The position numbers and the translations under genes are program-made. Shown here one piece after another: positions 37,332 to 46,072 of a stretch of 64,000 nt of DNA. The DNA lies in NCBI RefSeq assembly GCF_900102215.1, contig NZ_FNBG01000007.1, positions 99,311 to 163,310 on the forward strand, in the 5' to 3' direction. Position 1 is the stretch's first letter, and each line of letters begins with the position of its first letter. The DNA is from Fontibacillus panacisegetis (GTDB taxonomy: Bacteria > Bacillota > Bacilli > Paenibacillales > Paenibacillaceae). Under the pieces are notes generated by a model that was given only the letters and a program-made list of their open reading frames with translations, was not told the DNA's origin and did no database searches.

Positions 37332-38537
37332 TTACTGTCCCTTATGCCCGCTTTCTTCGCGGTTTTTGTCCGGATTTGTATTCCCCGGTTTATTCTCCCC
37401 AGAAACATTATTTTTCGCTTTTTTGCCTTCATCCGGCCTATTTTCACCTTTACCCGGCTCGGAGTTATCTTTATTATTTAAGCTGCTACCCTTCTTGGTC
37501 CCATCGGTCGCGCCGTTCTTGGCAGGCTCCTTGGCAGGCTCCTTGGGTTCCTGTTTCTGTGAGGAATCTCCTCTGTTCTTGGTGATATTTGAGGGTTGCT
37601 TCTTGTCCTGCGAAGTAGTCTGCCCCTGCTGCTGATTTTCCTTTTCTTTTTCCTTTTGCGTCGTTTGCTTTTGCGTATCCTTTTCCTTGCCAGAACCAGA
37701 ACCTGCCTGTTCACCATCTTTAACCTTAATCTGCTTCTCTTTCGAAGAATCAATCTGCGGTTTTGGCTCTATAATATCGTCTTCTGCACCGGTAAACAAA
37801 CGCTGTGGCTCTACTCCTACACCATTGAGTGTAGAAAGAATGGAATGCGCGCGTAATTCTTCAATGTTCAGCTCAATTCCTTGCTCCTTCGCCTTTTCAT
37901 ACACGATGTATTTATTTAAGGACAATTCTGCCTTCTCCGCCTTGTCCTTCAAGCTTTGATCTGCCTCAAACCATTCCAGCTCATAACCTTCTTCTGCGGT
38001 ATCGATTTTTTCTTTGTTCAACTGAAACGGAGTAGAACTCAAATCCATCGTCGAGAGCATAATCAAATTTTTTCCTTCGTCAGCATTCAAATAACCCTGC
38101 TTTTTGGCCTCACCCAAAATGATATGAACGGCCTCGTAAATATCCTGCCCTATAAACTCCCGTTCAGATAATAGTTTTTTCGCATCATCGTTCAGTGGTT
38201 TTATTTTCTCAATCCTTCCGTCCTGTTTGACATACAGCTCCATGCTTGGATTGATATCGAGCGCTACCAGCGTAGATGCATTTCCGGTAAATGGATTCCA
38301 CCAAAATACAGCTCCGATCAACAGCAAAATAGAAGCCGCAAGCCACCAGGCTTGCCTGAACCAACGGCTTGCGTATTTTTTGCGTACGGGTATTGAATCC
38401 ACATCAGCTGTAGCTACAATCGGGATCCGATCTCCCAACTTCGGCATATCCGCTAAATGCGGAATGTTCCGGAACTTCCCATCCTCGCAGAGAACGACGA
38501 TACACTGTTCAGTTATTTTCATTACGATGCCATGCAT
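37332..38537 (-). CDS. rsgI: Anti-sigma-I factor RsgI
   Basis: 401 residues. The N-terminal RsgI_N domain (about 1-55, GIVMKITEQCIVVLCEDGKFRNIP) binds SigI in the cytosol. One transmembrane helix (about 65-83) and an extracytoplasmic domain follow (STLVALDINPSMELYVKQDGRI, the segment associated with self-cleavage in this family). The tail of about 140 residues is Lys/Glu/Gln/Asn-rich and disordered. Unlike clostridial RsgI proteins it ends in no carbohydrate-binding module. The ATG at 38535-38537 lies eight bases after GAGGAG, which itself overlaps the end of sigI. Confidence 0.92.
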   Translation of the reverse strand: MHGIVMKITEQCIVVLCEDGKFRNIPHLADMPKLGDRIPIVATADVDSIPVRKKYASRWFRQAWWLAASILLLIGAVFWWNPFTGNASTLVALDINPSMELYVKQDGRIEKIKPLNDDAKKLLSEREFIGQDIYEAVHIILGEAKKQGYLNADEGKNLIMLSTMDLSSTPFQLNKEKIDTAEEGYELEWFEADQSLKDKAEKAELSLNKYIVYEKAKEQGIELNIEELRAHSILSTLNGVGVEPQRLFTGAEDDIIEPKPQIDSSKEKQIKVKDGEQAGSGSGKEKDTQKQTTQKEKEKENQQQGQTTSQDKKQPSNITKNRGDSSQKQEPKEPAKEPAKNGATDGTKKGSSLNNKDNSEPGKGENRPDEGKKAKNNVSGENKPGNTNPDKNREESGHKGQ

Positions 38538-38542
38538 CATCA

Positions 38543-39271
38543 TCACTCCTCTATATTTGCAAAAGAAACTATGCTGCGTATCCCTTCAAATTCCGGGCAC
38601 GCATAAATTAAAACTAACGCTATTATATATTTACGATTTCGTTCCAGCGTTTTGGGTACTACTTTAGAAAATTTCAGCATTTTCCTGATCGGCAGCCTTT
38701 TCGTTTTTTTCAATATCTCGACCCATTCCGGCTGTTCACTGAAGTGCTTGGCAATTTGGATCATCTGCTTCCTCGAATCCCTGTGCTTGGGAGAGCAATC
38801 CTCCAGTTCCTCTAACGATATACCGTATTTCTGAAGGGTCTCATCGTAAGCAAGCAGCTCCATCGCCAGCTCCGTAGCCGACTGCTCTCTGCTATATACC
38901 TCAAGGGAACTTGATATTTCATTAGCACTCTGTTCAAATATACCTCTGCTATCGTTCAGAGTAACACTCTCAGATTTTATAAATTTCCCCTGTCGGCGAA
39001 ATTCGTCAATGAGACGACTATGAATGATCATATAAGCAAAATTGTCGAAGGTTTTTCCCATCCCTCTATCATATCGATCAATAGCCTCGTTAAATGCAAT
39101 GATCCCGATACTCGCTTCGTCATGCTCCCACCCTATTGGGCGTTTGCATATTTGAGATACGGTACGAAGAATGTATGGACGATACTGCTCTATGACCCGA
39201 TCTCTCTCCGACCTGTTTCCGTCCCGAGCTCTTTGGATCGCTGATTCTATCGATTTGCTATCTAGCACCAT
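38543..39271 (-). CDS. sigI: RNA polymerase sigma factor SigI
   Basis: 242 residues. Region 2 is visible as YRPYILRTVSQICKRPI and GIIAFNEAIDRYDRGMGKTFDNFAYMIIHSRLIDEFRR; the C-terminal SigI-specific domain (KHRDSRKQMIQIAKHFSEQPEWVEILKKTKRLPIRKML) replaces canonical region 4. Heat and cell-wall stress sigma factor in Bacillus. The rsgI start lies within ten bases of its stop, the conserved sigma/anti-sigma pair arrangement. Confidence 0.95.
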   Translation of the reverse strand: MVLDSKSIESAIQRARDGNRSERDRVIEQYRPYILRTVSQICKRPIGWEHDEASIGIIAFNEAIDRYDRGMGKTFDNFAYMIIHSRLIDEFRRQGKFIKSESVTLNDSRGIFEQSANEISSSLEVYSREQSATELAMELLAYDETLQKYGISLEELEDCSPKHRDSRKQMIQIAKHFSEQPEWVEILKKTKRLPIRKMLKFSKVVPKTLERNRKYIIALVLIYACPEFEGIRSIVSFANIEE

Positions 39272-39417
39272 AAATCACTTCCTAAACTTCATATGTCTTA
39301 AACTAATTAATGTATTAAATTAATATATTGTATTTTAATAGGATTACGCTAAAAATGCATCATTCCTGTTAATTTTTTTAATTGGAAATTTGTAGATGAA
39401 CTCTTTGAATCAGGAGG

Positions 39418-39466
39418 AAAAAAAAGCTAGACAGGATTTGATCAATGATCCTGTCTAGCTTTTTTA
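39418..39466. terminator. Bidirectional terminator between tyrS and sigI
   Basis: Perfect stem AAAAAGCTAGACAGGAT / ATCCTGTCTAGCTTTTT with a ten-base loop. The tyrS transcript would reach it after crossing the repeat element at 39571-39790. The rest of the 39272-39811 gap holds only AT-rich sequence. Confidence 0.88.
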
Positions 39467-39570
39467 ATTAAGACAATCCCTTCTCTGTATAATCAACATT
39501 TCTTAGTTTCCAGAAGCTGTTGACTCTACTCACTGCGCAAAACCGTTCCAGATTCTATGACTTTTGCTCA

Positions 39571-39790
39571 AGTGGAATAGTGTCATGAAGCAGAATTCCA
39601 GCAAATGTGCAGGCTTTGATCATATGAATTTTCTAAACATGCCAAATTGCTGCAAATCTACAGGCTTTTTCTAAGAATCCTCTTCAAACTAGCCATTCCG
39701 AAAAATATTCCTGTACATTTGCAGGCTTTTGTTCATTTCCTTCATTTCTACTTTAAAAAACTGCATTTTTGCAAGCCTTTCCTGATTTCG
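39571..39790 (+). repeat. Interspersed repeat, copy A: four hairpin units
   Basis: Four degenerate units, each built around CTGCA-n-TGCAGGCTTT. The GCAGGC-equivalent positions are 39609, 39660, 39721 and 39771, i.e. spacings of 51, 61 and 50 bases. Each unit can form a short hairpin such as CCTGTA-cat-TTGCAGG. Located in the 3' untranslated region of tyrS, antisense to it. Copy B at 50560-50790 has the same spacing. Confidence 0.8.
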
Positions 39791-39811
39791 TGCCCATCCG
39801 TTTTTTGTATC

Positions 39812-41074
39812 CTAAACCAATTTCACCAAATGATATTTTTTCTTCCCTTTGCGAACGATGATGAAACGGCCTTCGATTGCTAAATCAACACTAACCTCAG
39901 ACTCAAGCTCATTTACACGATCGCCGTTTAAGGAAATCGCACCGCTCGTAATATCCTCACGCGCTTGACGCTTGGATGGTTCAATGCCTACATCCACAAG
40001 CCAATCCACGATATTCTTGGAATCCTTGCTCGCTTCGAAGGTTGGCATTTCCTTGAAGCCTTGCTCGATTTCGTCGGCACTCAAAGACTTAATATCTCCA
40101 CTGAACAAAGCGGCCGTAATTCTTTTCGCCTGCTCCAGCATTTCTTCACTGTGCACGAATCGGGTCATTTCTTCGGCCAGCGTAATTTGAGCTTCGCGCT
40201 TATGCGGCTCGGTTTGTACCTTCTCTTCCAGTGCTTCAATCGTCGCTTTATCCAGGAAAGTGAAGTACTTCAAGTATTTAATAACATCCCGATCATCGGT
40301 GTTAGCCCAGAATTGGTAGAATTCATAAGGCGTCGTTTTCTTCGGATCAAGCCAGATCGCACCACCTGCTGTTTTGCCGAACTTCGTTCCATCAGCCTTT
40401 AGCATCAACGGAATCGTTAAGCCGAACGCTTGGGCTTCAGAGCCTTCTTTTTTTCGAATCAGATCCAGGCCGCTTGTAATGTTGCCCCATTGATCGGAAC
40501 CGCCGATTTGCAATTGCACGTCCTCGTTTTGATAAAGGTGAAGGAAGTCAATCGACTGCAGAATTTGATAAGAAAACTCTGTGAATGAAATACCGCTATC
40601 AAGCCGGCTCGCTACAACATCTTTAGCCAGCATCGCATTGATACTGAAATTTTTCCCGAAATCGCGCAGGAAATCAATTACGTTCAACTGATGCGTCCAA
40701 TCGTAGTTGTTCACCAACCGCAGTTGATTGTCCGCATCCGTCAGGAACAACTTCTTCATTTGCGCTGTTAGCGCATCAACATTGGCTTGCACCTGCTCCA
40801 TCGTCTGCAAGCTGCGCTCGGATTGACGTCCGCTTGGGTCGCCGATCGTTCCTGTCGCTCCGCCGATCAGAATAACAGGCTTGTGTCCTGCTAATTGAAA
40901 TCTTTTGAGCATCATAAACGGAATCAAATGCCCAATATGCATACTGTCTCCTGTCGGGTCGACCCCGCAGTATAACGAGATCGACTTCTCATCGACCAGC
41001 TTGCGAAGTCCCTCTTCATCCGTCTGTTGATTAATCGCCTCGCGCCATGCCAATTCGTCGATAATATTCATCAT
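39812..41074 (-). CDS. tyrS: Tyrosyl-tRNA synthetase
   Basis: Charges tRNA-Tyr in the cytosol. 420 residues, normal for TyrS1. Class I motifs: the HIGH equivalent HIGHLIPFMML with GVDPTGDSMHIGH, and KMSKS equivalent KFGKTAGG. Tyr-binding residues lie in YCGVDPT and SYQILQSIDFLHLY with GGSDQWGNI. An S4-type RNA-binding domain closes the chain (KRQAREDITSGAISLNGDRV). Regulated by the T-box leader at 41121-41395. Confidence 0.97.
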   Translation of the reverse strand: MMNIIDELAWREAINQQTDEEGLRKLVDEKSISLYCGVDPTGDSMHIGHLIPFMMLKRFQLAGHKPVILIGGATGTIGDPSGRQSERSLQTMEQVQANVDALTAQMKKLFLTDADNQLRLVNNYDWTHQLNVIDFLRDFGKNFSINAMLAKDVVASRLDSGISFTEFSYQILQSIDFLHLYQNEDVQLQIGGSDQWGNITSGLDLIRKKEGSEAQAFGLTIPLMLKADGTKFGKTAGGAIWLDPKKTTPYEFYQFWANTDDRDVIKYLKYFTFLDKATIEALEEKVQTEPHKREAQITLAEEMTRFVHSEEMLEQAKRITAALFSGDIKSLSADEIEQGFKEMPTFEASKDSKNIVDWLVDVGIEPSKRQAREDITSGAISLNGDRVNELESEVSVDLAIEGRFIIVRKGKKKYHLVKLV

Positions 41075-41120
41075 GTTCAGCTCCCTATATTTTTAGTTGC
41101 CCTTTTTTCCTTTGTACAGA

Positions 41121-41395
41121 AAATAAAAAATCGTCCCTAAGTCTATAATCAGACTATAGGGACGATTGAATTAACCGTGTTACCACCCAAATTGTATGAT
41201 GACATTAACAGCCTTAATAGCTAACTCATCATACCTCTCTCAGCTCATTATCGTGAGCTAACCCGCTTGGCATTACCCAAGATACTCCGGAGTGTAATTC
41301 GCAAGGGTCAGTAATGCTGCCAGGTTCCATCAACCCCTGGCTTTCTGAGAACAGTGACTGCCCGCTACTTCGCTCTTTCATCGTAAATCATATAA
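41121..41395 (-). promoter_or_regulatory. T-box riboswitch (tRNA-Tyr) ahead of tyrS
   Basis: The minus strand shows the T-box core GGGTGGTAACACGG (about 41174-41188). The terminator hairpin is AATCGTCCCTATAGTC / GACTTAGGGACGATT plus a T-run (41129-41168). Stem I region contains GAATTACACTCC with a candidate specifier TAC (tyrosine) at 41294-41296. Uncharged tRNA-Tyr should stabilise the antiterminator. Confidence 0.93.
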
Positions 41396-41405
41396 GATTA
41401 CAGAA

Positions 41406-41434
41406 AGTATATTGAATTGAGCTTCAATTGTCAA
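41406..41434 (-). promoter_or_regulatory. Promoter of the tyrS T-box transcript
   Basis: Minus strand TTGACA (41429-41434), 17-base spacer, TATACT (41406-41411), directly upstream of the T-box leader. Confidence 0.85.
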
Positions 41435-41514
41435 ATGAAGTCCATTTCCTCAACTATGCACCCAGTAAAATTAGTCCCTCGATTTTATCATATGGTGACA
41501 TTTGACACAATTCC

Positions 41515-42114
41515 CTAACCCTGCTGCTTCCCATCAATCGCACACAGCAGCACACTTGCTGCTAGCCCTAAACGGCGATCCAGCGACCCAGCCGAATCTG
41601 CTGAGAAATCAACATTGATCTTGGTGACAAAAGGATTAAAGTTTTGTTTGAAGGTGCTAATCGTGTTTCCATTTATTTGAACAAGGTACTTCTGAGGAAT
41701 AAGTCCTGTAAGAAAACGACGCAGGAACGCAAGCAATCGGCTTTCTTCCTTAATTCGCCCAATCTCTGTCTCACCAGAATTCAAAATAAGCCATTCATCC
41801 TTCAGGATCGACTTAAGGCCTTTTCTGCGCAAGCTGCCAACATGTTCCCCAGTACGTGCATCCTTAACATCGTAAGTAGCCGAGAAATCGATCACATTAC
41901 GGGCCTGGATCGTAAGTAATTCCTGAGTCATACTCTCGTCACTGTATAGACGAATGTCTTCTTTGAGCTTGAAGGCTTTCATCTGAGAGAACATAACTAA
42001 TTCCTGATTCGCATTATAAATATGAAACTTGGCACCAAGTACGGACAGTACCTTTCTTCTAACTAAATATTGTGTGTAGCCAAATTCATTACTCACTTGT
42101 TCGACAACCTCCAT
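41515..42114 (-). CDS. LURP-one-related (tubby-like C-terminal fold) protein
   Basis: 199 residues. Alternating strands with YLVRRKVLSVLGAKFHIYNANQELVMFSQMKAFKLKEDIRLYSDESMTQELLTIQAR, the beginning of a LURP-one/YxjI-like 12-stranded barrel. SLRRKGLKSILKDEWLIL and IDFSADSAGSLDRRLGLAASVLLCAID complete the fold, the last part being the buried central helix. These proteins may bind membrane phospholipids, but the function is not established. Lone gene upstream of the tyrS promoter. Confidence 0.75.
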   Translation of the reverse strand: MEVVEQVSNEFGYTQYLVRRKVLSVLGAKFHIYNANQELVMFSQMKAFKLKEDIRLYSDESMTQELLTIQARNVIDFSATYDVKDARTGEHVGSLRRKGLKSILKDEWLILNSGETEIGRIKEESRLLAFLRRFLTGLIPQKYLVQINGNTISTFKQNFNPFVTKINVDFSADSAGSLDRRLGLAASVLLCAIDGKQQG

Positions 42115-42140
42115 TAAGCAATATTAACTAATATATTACG

Positions 42141-42312
42141 TTAAGAGATTCGAACTGTATAGTTTTGTTGAACTACCGCTGGCAATACATTTCCTGTGCA
42201 AACCCACTCTGTTTGTTGCTGATATGTGTCCTTAGGGGATGGGAGCCAGTTAGCCACCTTATTTGAAGGCCTCTCATTTTGGATAAAAATCGCAATCGAA
42301 CCATCGATCCTT
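42141..42312 (-). pseudogene. C-terminal remnant of a DUF1214 protein
   Basis: Directly after the stop of the GNAT gene at 42316, another frame reads RIDGSIAIFIQNERPSNKVA, NWLPSPKDTY, then LPAVVQQNYTVRIS and stop. The DGSI-I-IQ, NWLPxP and W-P-VV pattern is the C-terminal signature of DUF1214/DUF1254 proteins. The N-terminal three quarters and part of the strand after NWLPSPKD are missing, and there is no start codon with a ribosome binding site, so it is a relic. Confidence 0.6.
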
Positions 42313-42315
42313 CTG

Positions 42316-42753
42316 TCATGAGCAAACCATAAAATAGTAAGGCTCTTGCGTGTCAGTTTCCTCTTTTTGTATACTCCATCCCTGCGATAAATAAAAATGT
42401 ACAGCATTCGTGTTCTTCTTCACACATTTTAACGACAATGGTTTTCCCAGTAATTTGATTGCTTCGTCCAATAAAGCTTTTCCTACGCCATATCTTCTAA
42501 ATTCAGAGGCTACAAATAAATTATGAATAAAATGATCCTCTTCCCAAATTGACATAAATCCCGCAATCTGCCCTTTTATTGAAGCAGTAATAATTAGTTC
42601 ACCCTCCACACTATGATCGAAATCGCTCATTTGCAGGGATCTGCTATCCACCCAATGAAAATCATCTCTTTGTGACTGAAAAAAGATCCTTCTCAACTGT
42701 TCATAATCTTCTTCTTGGGCGTTCTGAATGATGATATGTTCATGATTACTCAT
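42316..42753 (-). CDS. GNAT-family N-acetyltransferase
   Basis: 145 residues, single GNAT domain. The acetyl-CoA loop is FRRYGVGKALLDEAI (R/Q-x2-G-x-G/A), with HNLFVASEFRRYG before it, and the C-terminal strand pair ends LKCVKKNTNAVHFYLSQGWSIQ. The acceptor is unknown. AGGAGG precedes the ATG. Its 3' end abuts the DUF1214 remnant. Confidence 0.88.
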   Translation of the reverse strand: MSNHEHIIIQNAQEEDYEQLRRIFFQSQRDDFHWVDSRSLQMSDFDHSVEGELIITASIKGQIAGFMSIWEEDHFIHNLFVASEFRRYGVGKALLDEAIKLLGKPLSLKCVKKNTNAVHFYLSQGWSIQKEETDTQEPYYFMVCS

Positions 42754-42861
42754 TTAGCTTCCTCCTTAAATCGACAAAACCAATTCTGATTCTCAGCCAG
42801 ATTACCATAAAACGAACTCCTTAATATGGTGGAGAATAGCTTTATTCAAAATTTACTAGAG

Positions 42862-44151
42862 CTACTTACTTACACAGTTTCTACCCTTTTTCTTCGCACG
42901 ATATAAAGCGGTGTCGGCAGATTTCATTACGGCATCTGGAGTTTTGGACTTTTCATTCTTTTGAGAGACGCCGATACTTACGGTTATGTATATTTGTTTT
43001 CCTGCTCTTGCGCTGCGAGTCTTACGTTTTGATCTACTTTTTCCCTTACCCCTTTTATTCCGCAATGTAAAGGCCCTTTTAGATATTTTCTCTCTTAACT
43101 CCTCAAGATGGGGAAGCACATCATTCACACTTTTGCCTGGAAAAAGAATCGTAAATTCCTCTCCACCATACCGGTACGATTTCCCCCCACCCGTCACATC
43201 CTTGATCGTGGAAGCAACGAGCTTAAGCACCTCATCCCCTGTGTCATGACCATATGTATCGTTGAACTTTTTGAAATGGTCGATGTCTAGCATAGCAATA
43301 ACATAGTTCATCCCTAGTTTCATCATATCTTGCTTAAGAGCCCGTCTTGAAGGCAAGCCCGTCAGTTCATCAGAAAATGCCATGGAATACGAATCTTGAA
43401 TAATGGAAGCGATAAGTACAATTCCTGAAGCTGCGAAAAAAATGGAATAGAGGGTCGGGTTACTATTTTGATGTAACACAAAAAACAGTGCAATCAGCAC
43501 AGCTATAAAAGATATATCCTGAGAGGATTTATATTTGATTTGCCTTAAGATCAGTATGACTAGCGCAATTACAAAGAAAATGATCGATACTTGAGAGATC
43601 GAGGTTATGGAATGGAGGTTTACAGGGAATATGTCCTTTTTGATCAGCGTAAAAATCTCTTGTTGCCGTGAATCGATTAGCCAGAATGATAATAGAATTT
43701 GAGACAGGATCATACCGATCCGAATTCCTCCCCATAAACTTAAAATCCCCCGCTCTTTAAAAAGGGAGAACAACGCGATGTTTATAGGAATTACTAAGCA
43801 AATAATCGAATAGCTATCAGCCATTTGTATCGATTTATCAATGGTTCCCGGCAAATATGCAAGTGAAACCAAACATAAGGTAAAAATGATCAGGATAAAA
43901 AACTCTCTGCTACGATTAAATTTCCACGAGATCACTGCCCCAATCACAAAGATGACATAAGGAGAAAGCCTAATGACATCGATTTGCGGCTCAGACATAA
44001 CATTGGTTTTTATGTATAGGAAATAAGCCAGCGCTATTAAAATAAACGGAAGTATAATCTTAAACGTAGTTTTAATGACCGTCTTCAACTTGAATAGTTC
44101 CCTTCGTGATGATTTGCACCTGCTCTTATTATTATCGGTCAAAAAAATCAC
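42862..44151 (-). CDS. Membrane diguanylate cyclase with polybasic insert
   Basis: 429 residues. Seven to eight transmembrane helices (about 30-255), then GGDEF (about 265-429) with SYRYGGEEFTILFPG, an active-type site. The RxxD inhibitory I-site expected five residues before GGEEF is absent. Between EKISKRAFTLRN and IYITVSIGV there is an insert of about 20 residues, almost all Lys, Arg, Ser and Gly. The frame begins with GTG at 44151, which has no good ribosome binding site; a TTG at 44086-44088 after AAGGGA is an alternative start just ahead of the first helix. Confidence 0.88.
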   Translation of the reverse strand: MIFLTDNNKSRCKSSRRELFKLKTVIKTTFKIILPFILIALAYFLYIKTNVMSEPQIDVIRLSPYVIFVIGAVISWKFNRSREFFILIIFTLCLVSLAYLPGTIDKSIQMADSYSIICLVIPINIALFSLFKERGILSLWGGIRIGMILSQILLSFWLIDSRQQEIFTLIKKDIFPVNLHSITSISQVSIIFFVIALVILILRQIKYKSSQDISFIAVLIALFFVLHQNSNPTLYSIFFAASGIVLIASIIQDSYSMAFSDELTGLPSRRALKQDMMKLGMNYVIAMLDIDHFKKFNDTYGHDTGDEVLKLVASTIKDVTGGGKSYRYGGEEFTILFPGKSVNDVLPHLEELREKISKRAFTLRNKRGKGKSRSKRKTRSARAGKQIYITVSIGVSQKNEKSKTPDAVMKSADTALYRAKKKGRNCVSK

Positions 44152-44243
44152 GGATTAACACATTTCGGTTATTATCCACTATTATTGAATTTTTATTCAC
44201 ATTAAAGTATTATTATACAAATGTAATGTAATGGGGGATTCAT

Positions 44244-44990
44244 ATGGATCATAAAATGCTTGAAGAATTATCATTAAACAATTGGCCATCCTTATCCACT
44301 TTGCTTTATGATGGATGGGTTTTGCGCTTTGCGGATGGTTATACGAAACGCTCTAACTCTATTAGTCCTATTCATTATTCAACATGTAATCTGGAGCAAA
44401 AAATCGCGGAATGCGAGCAAATCTATGCCTTAAATCATTTACCAGCCATATACAAAATTACTCCATTTGTTCACCCTATTAAATTAGATCAAATACTTGA
44501 GGACAAGGGCTACTCCTTGATCGATTTATCCAGTATCCAAACCTTGAGCCTCGATCACATCCAGAAGCCGTCACTAGATTCCGTAAAAATTGAAACCCAT
44601 ATCAATAACGAGTGGCTGAATGATTTTTGCAGAATAAATCAAGTTGAACATGCTAACAGGCCTGCCATGGAAAGAGTACTATCGAATATCAAAACAAAAA
44701 AGGGATTCATTTCACTTTATTACGAAGGCAAAGTTGTTGCTTGCGGCCTTGGAGTGATCGAGAGAGAATACATCGGGCTATACGATATCATTACAGATAT
44801 AGAGTATAGAAACCGAGGGTTTGGAGAGCAACTCCTATTGAATTTGTTAAAATGGGGCTGCGAAAACGGAGCTAAATATAGTTACTTGGCTGTTGTCATG
44901 AACAACATACCAGCTTTGCAGCTATACTCGAAAATCGGATATTTAGAAGCTTATAAGTACTGGTATAGGGTTAAAGACACTGTTTCATGA
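44244..44990 (+). CDS. GNAT-family N-acetyltransferase, two-domain type
   Basis: 248 residues. The first about 110 residues form a degenerate GNAT-like half (WPSLSTLLYDGWVLRFADGYTKRSNSI). The second half is the active GNAT domain with EYRNRGFGEQLLLNLLKWG (acetyl-CoA loop) and VMNNIPALQLYSKIGYLEAYKYWYR. This layout is common in Bacillota and the acceptor is unknown. AGGGGG-type site before the ATG; terminator at 45063-45086. Confidence 0.88.
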   Translation: MDHKMLEELSLNNWPSLSTLLYDGWVLRFADGYTKRSNSISPIHYSTCNLEQKIAECEQIYALNHLPAIYKITPFVHPIKLDQILEDKGYSLIDLSSIQTLSLDHIQKPSLDSVKIETHINNEWLNDFCRINQVEHANRPAMERVLSNIKTKKGFISLYYEGKVVACGLGVIEREYIGLYDIITDIEYRNRGFGEQLLLNLLKWGCENGAKYSYLAVVMNNIPALQLYSKIGYLEAYKYWYRVKDTVS

Positions 44991-45062
44991 GATATATTCT
45001 GTCCTTCATCGAGCAATCAACAATATATAGAAATTTATTGTCCAGTGTTGATTATACCCTCG

Positions 45063-45086
45063 TGTCCATCTTTTGATGGACATTTT
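45063..45086 (+). terminator. Terminator of the GNAT gene at 44244
   Basis: TGTCCATC-TTTT-GATGGACA stem followed by TTTTTT. Confidence 0.88.
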
Positions 45087-45141
45087 TTATATTTGTCCAC
45101 CAAGAAAGAACAAAATCATTTCTGCGATTTTTGTGAATCGA

Positions 45142-45169
45142 TTGACAATTTATGTATTAGTTGTATAAT
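45142..45169 (+). promoter_or_regulatory. Promoter of the EF-Ts paralogue/PadR operon
   Basis: TTGACA (45142-45147), 16-base spacer, TATAAT (45164-45169). A perfect 18-base palindrome follows ten bases later. Confidence 0.85.
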
Positions 45170-45178
45170 CAGTTTAAT

Positions 45179-45196
45179 TATATAACATGTTATATA
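45179..45196. promoter_or_regulatory. Perfect palindromic operator TATATAACATGTTATATA
   Basis: 18-base perfect inverted repeat covering the predicted transcription start of the EF-Ts-paralogue operon. The core ACATGT resembles PadR-family operators, and the operon's second gene is a PadR protein, so autoregulation is likely. Confidence 0.7.
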
Positions 45197-45223
45197 TAAA
45201 TCATTCCATAAAGGAGAAAGCTT

Positions 45224-46018
45224 ATGTCTCATATTAATGCAGGTTTAATCAAAGAATTACGTACAAGAACGGGTGCAGGTATGCTGGATTGTAAAGAAGC
45301 CTTATTGGCTGTAAACGGAGATTTGGAGCAATCCATTACATATTTACGGGAAAAAGGGATTTCTACTGCCGTAAAAAAAGCTGGGCGAGTAGCTGCCGAA
45401 GGTCTCGTGCATGCATATATAAATGATAATCAGCGTATCGGTGTCCTCTTGGAAGTCAATTGTGAGACAGATTTTGTTGCAAAAACGTCTGAATTCAAAG
45501 CCATTATTCGTGAGCTAGCCCGTTTGATTGCTATCGAGAATCCTATTGATTTGAATGCTGTAGATCATTTGACAATGCACAATGGTGAGACCGTAGGCAA
45601 CGTTATAAAAAGTCTGACAACAACCTTGGGTGAGCGAATACTTCTTAAACGATTTACACGTTATGAGGTCCGTGGGCATGGGATGGTTGCTTCATATATC
45701 CATGAAGATTACTTAACGGAAGGAAAACTTGGTGTTCTGGTCGAGGTTCAAACAGATCGTACGGAGACATTAAACCAACCGCAATTTATTTCCTTCGTGA
45801 AATCGATTGTGATGCATATTGCAGCCGAGCGCCCTACCCATGTAAGTATGCATGAGCCCCCTTCAGAAGGTGTTTTGGCTGAAAATTGTCTAATAGAACA
45901 AAATCTGATTAATGGTTCTCAGAAAAAAATAGAGACGATTATTGAAGAACTTAATATGCTTATGGGGCAAGATAATATTTCTATTGTGAAGTTTTGTTGT
46001 TTTCAAAAGGGAGAATGA
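45224..46018 (+). CDS. tsf: Divergent second elongation factor Ts
   Basis: 264 residues. The N-terminal UBA-like domain and catalytic TDFVA motif are intact: LIKELRTRTGAGMLDCKEAL and LLEVNCETDFVAKTSEF. The second core subdomain is degenerate where EF-Ts usually repeats an ETDFV-like motif (LVEVQTDRTETLNQPQF). The C-terminus DNISIVKFCCFQKGE mirrors the usual NISVVRF end. Canonical tsf sits behind rpsB; here there is no rpsB, and the gene is followed by padR under its own operator-bearing promoter. Probably a conditional paralogue that can still contact EF-Tu through TDFVA. AAGGAG precedes the ATG. Confidence 0.88.
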   Translation: MSHINAGLIKELRTRTGAGMLDCKEALLAVNGDLEQSITYLREKGISTAVKKAGRVAAEGLVHAYINDNQRIGVLLEVNCETDFVAKTSEFKAIIRELARLIAIENPIDLNAVDHLTMHNGETVGNVIKSLTTTLGERILLKRFTRYEVRGHGMVASYIHEDYLTEGKLGVLVEVQTDRTETLNQPQFISFVKSIVMHIAAERPTHVSMHEPPSEGVLAENCLIEQNLINGSQKKIETIIEELNMLMGQDNISIVKFCCFQKGE

Positions 46019-46072
46019 AGTAAACAGATATGATAAAATCGTTATATCAATTCACCGGGGGTTAGAATATTC

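Noticed and set aside
37478..37753. Arg-rich frames within rsgI
   Set aside because: They are alternative readings of the Lys/Glu-rich low-complexity tail of RsgI.
39571..39790. Tandem repeats resembling a short CRISPR array
   Set aside because: The units are degenerate, the intervals differ (51, 61, 50) but are the same in copy B, there are no unique spacers between exact repeats, and no cas genes are present.
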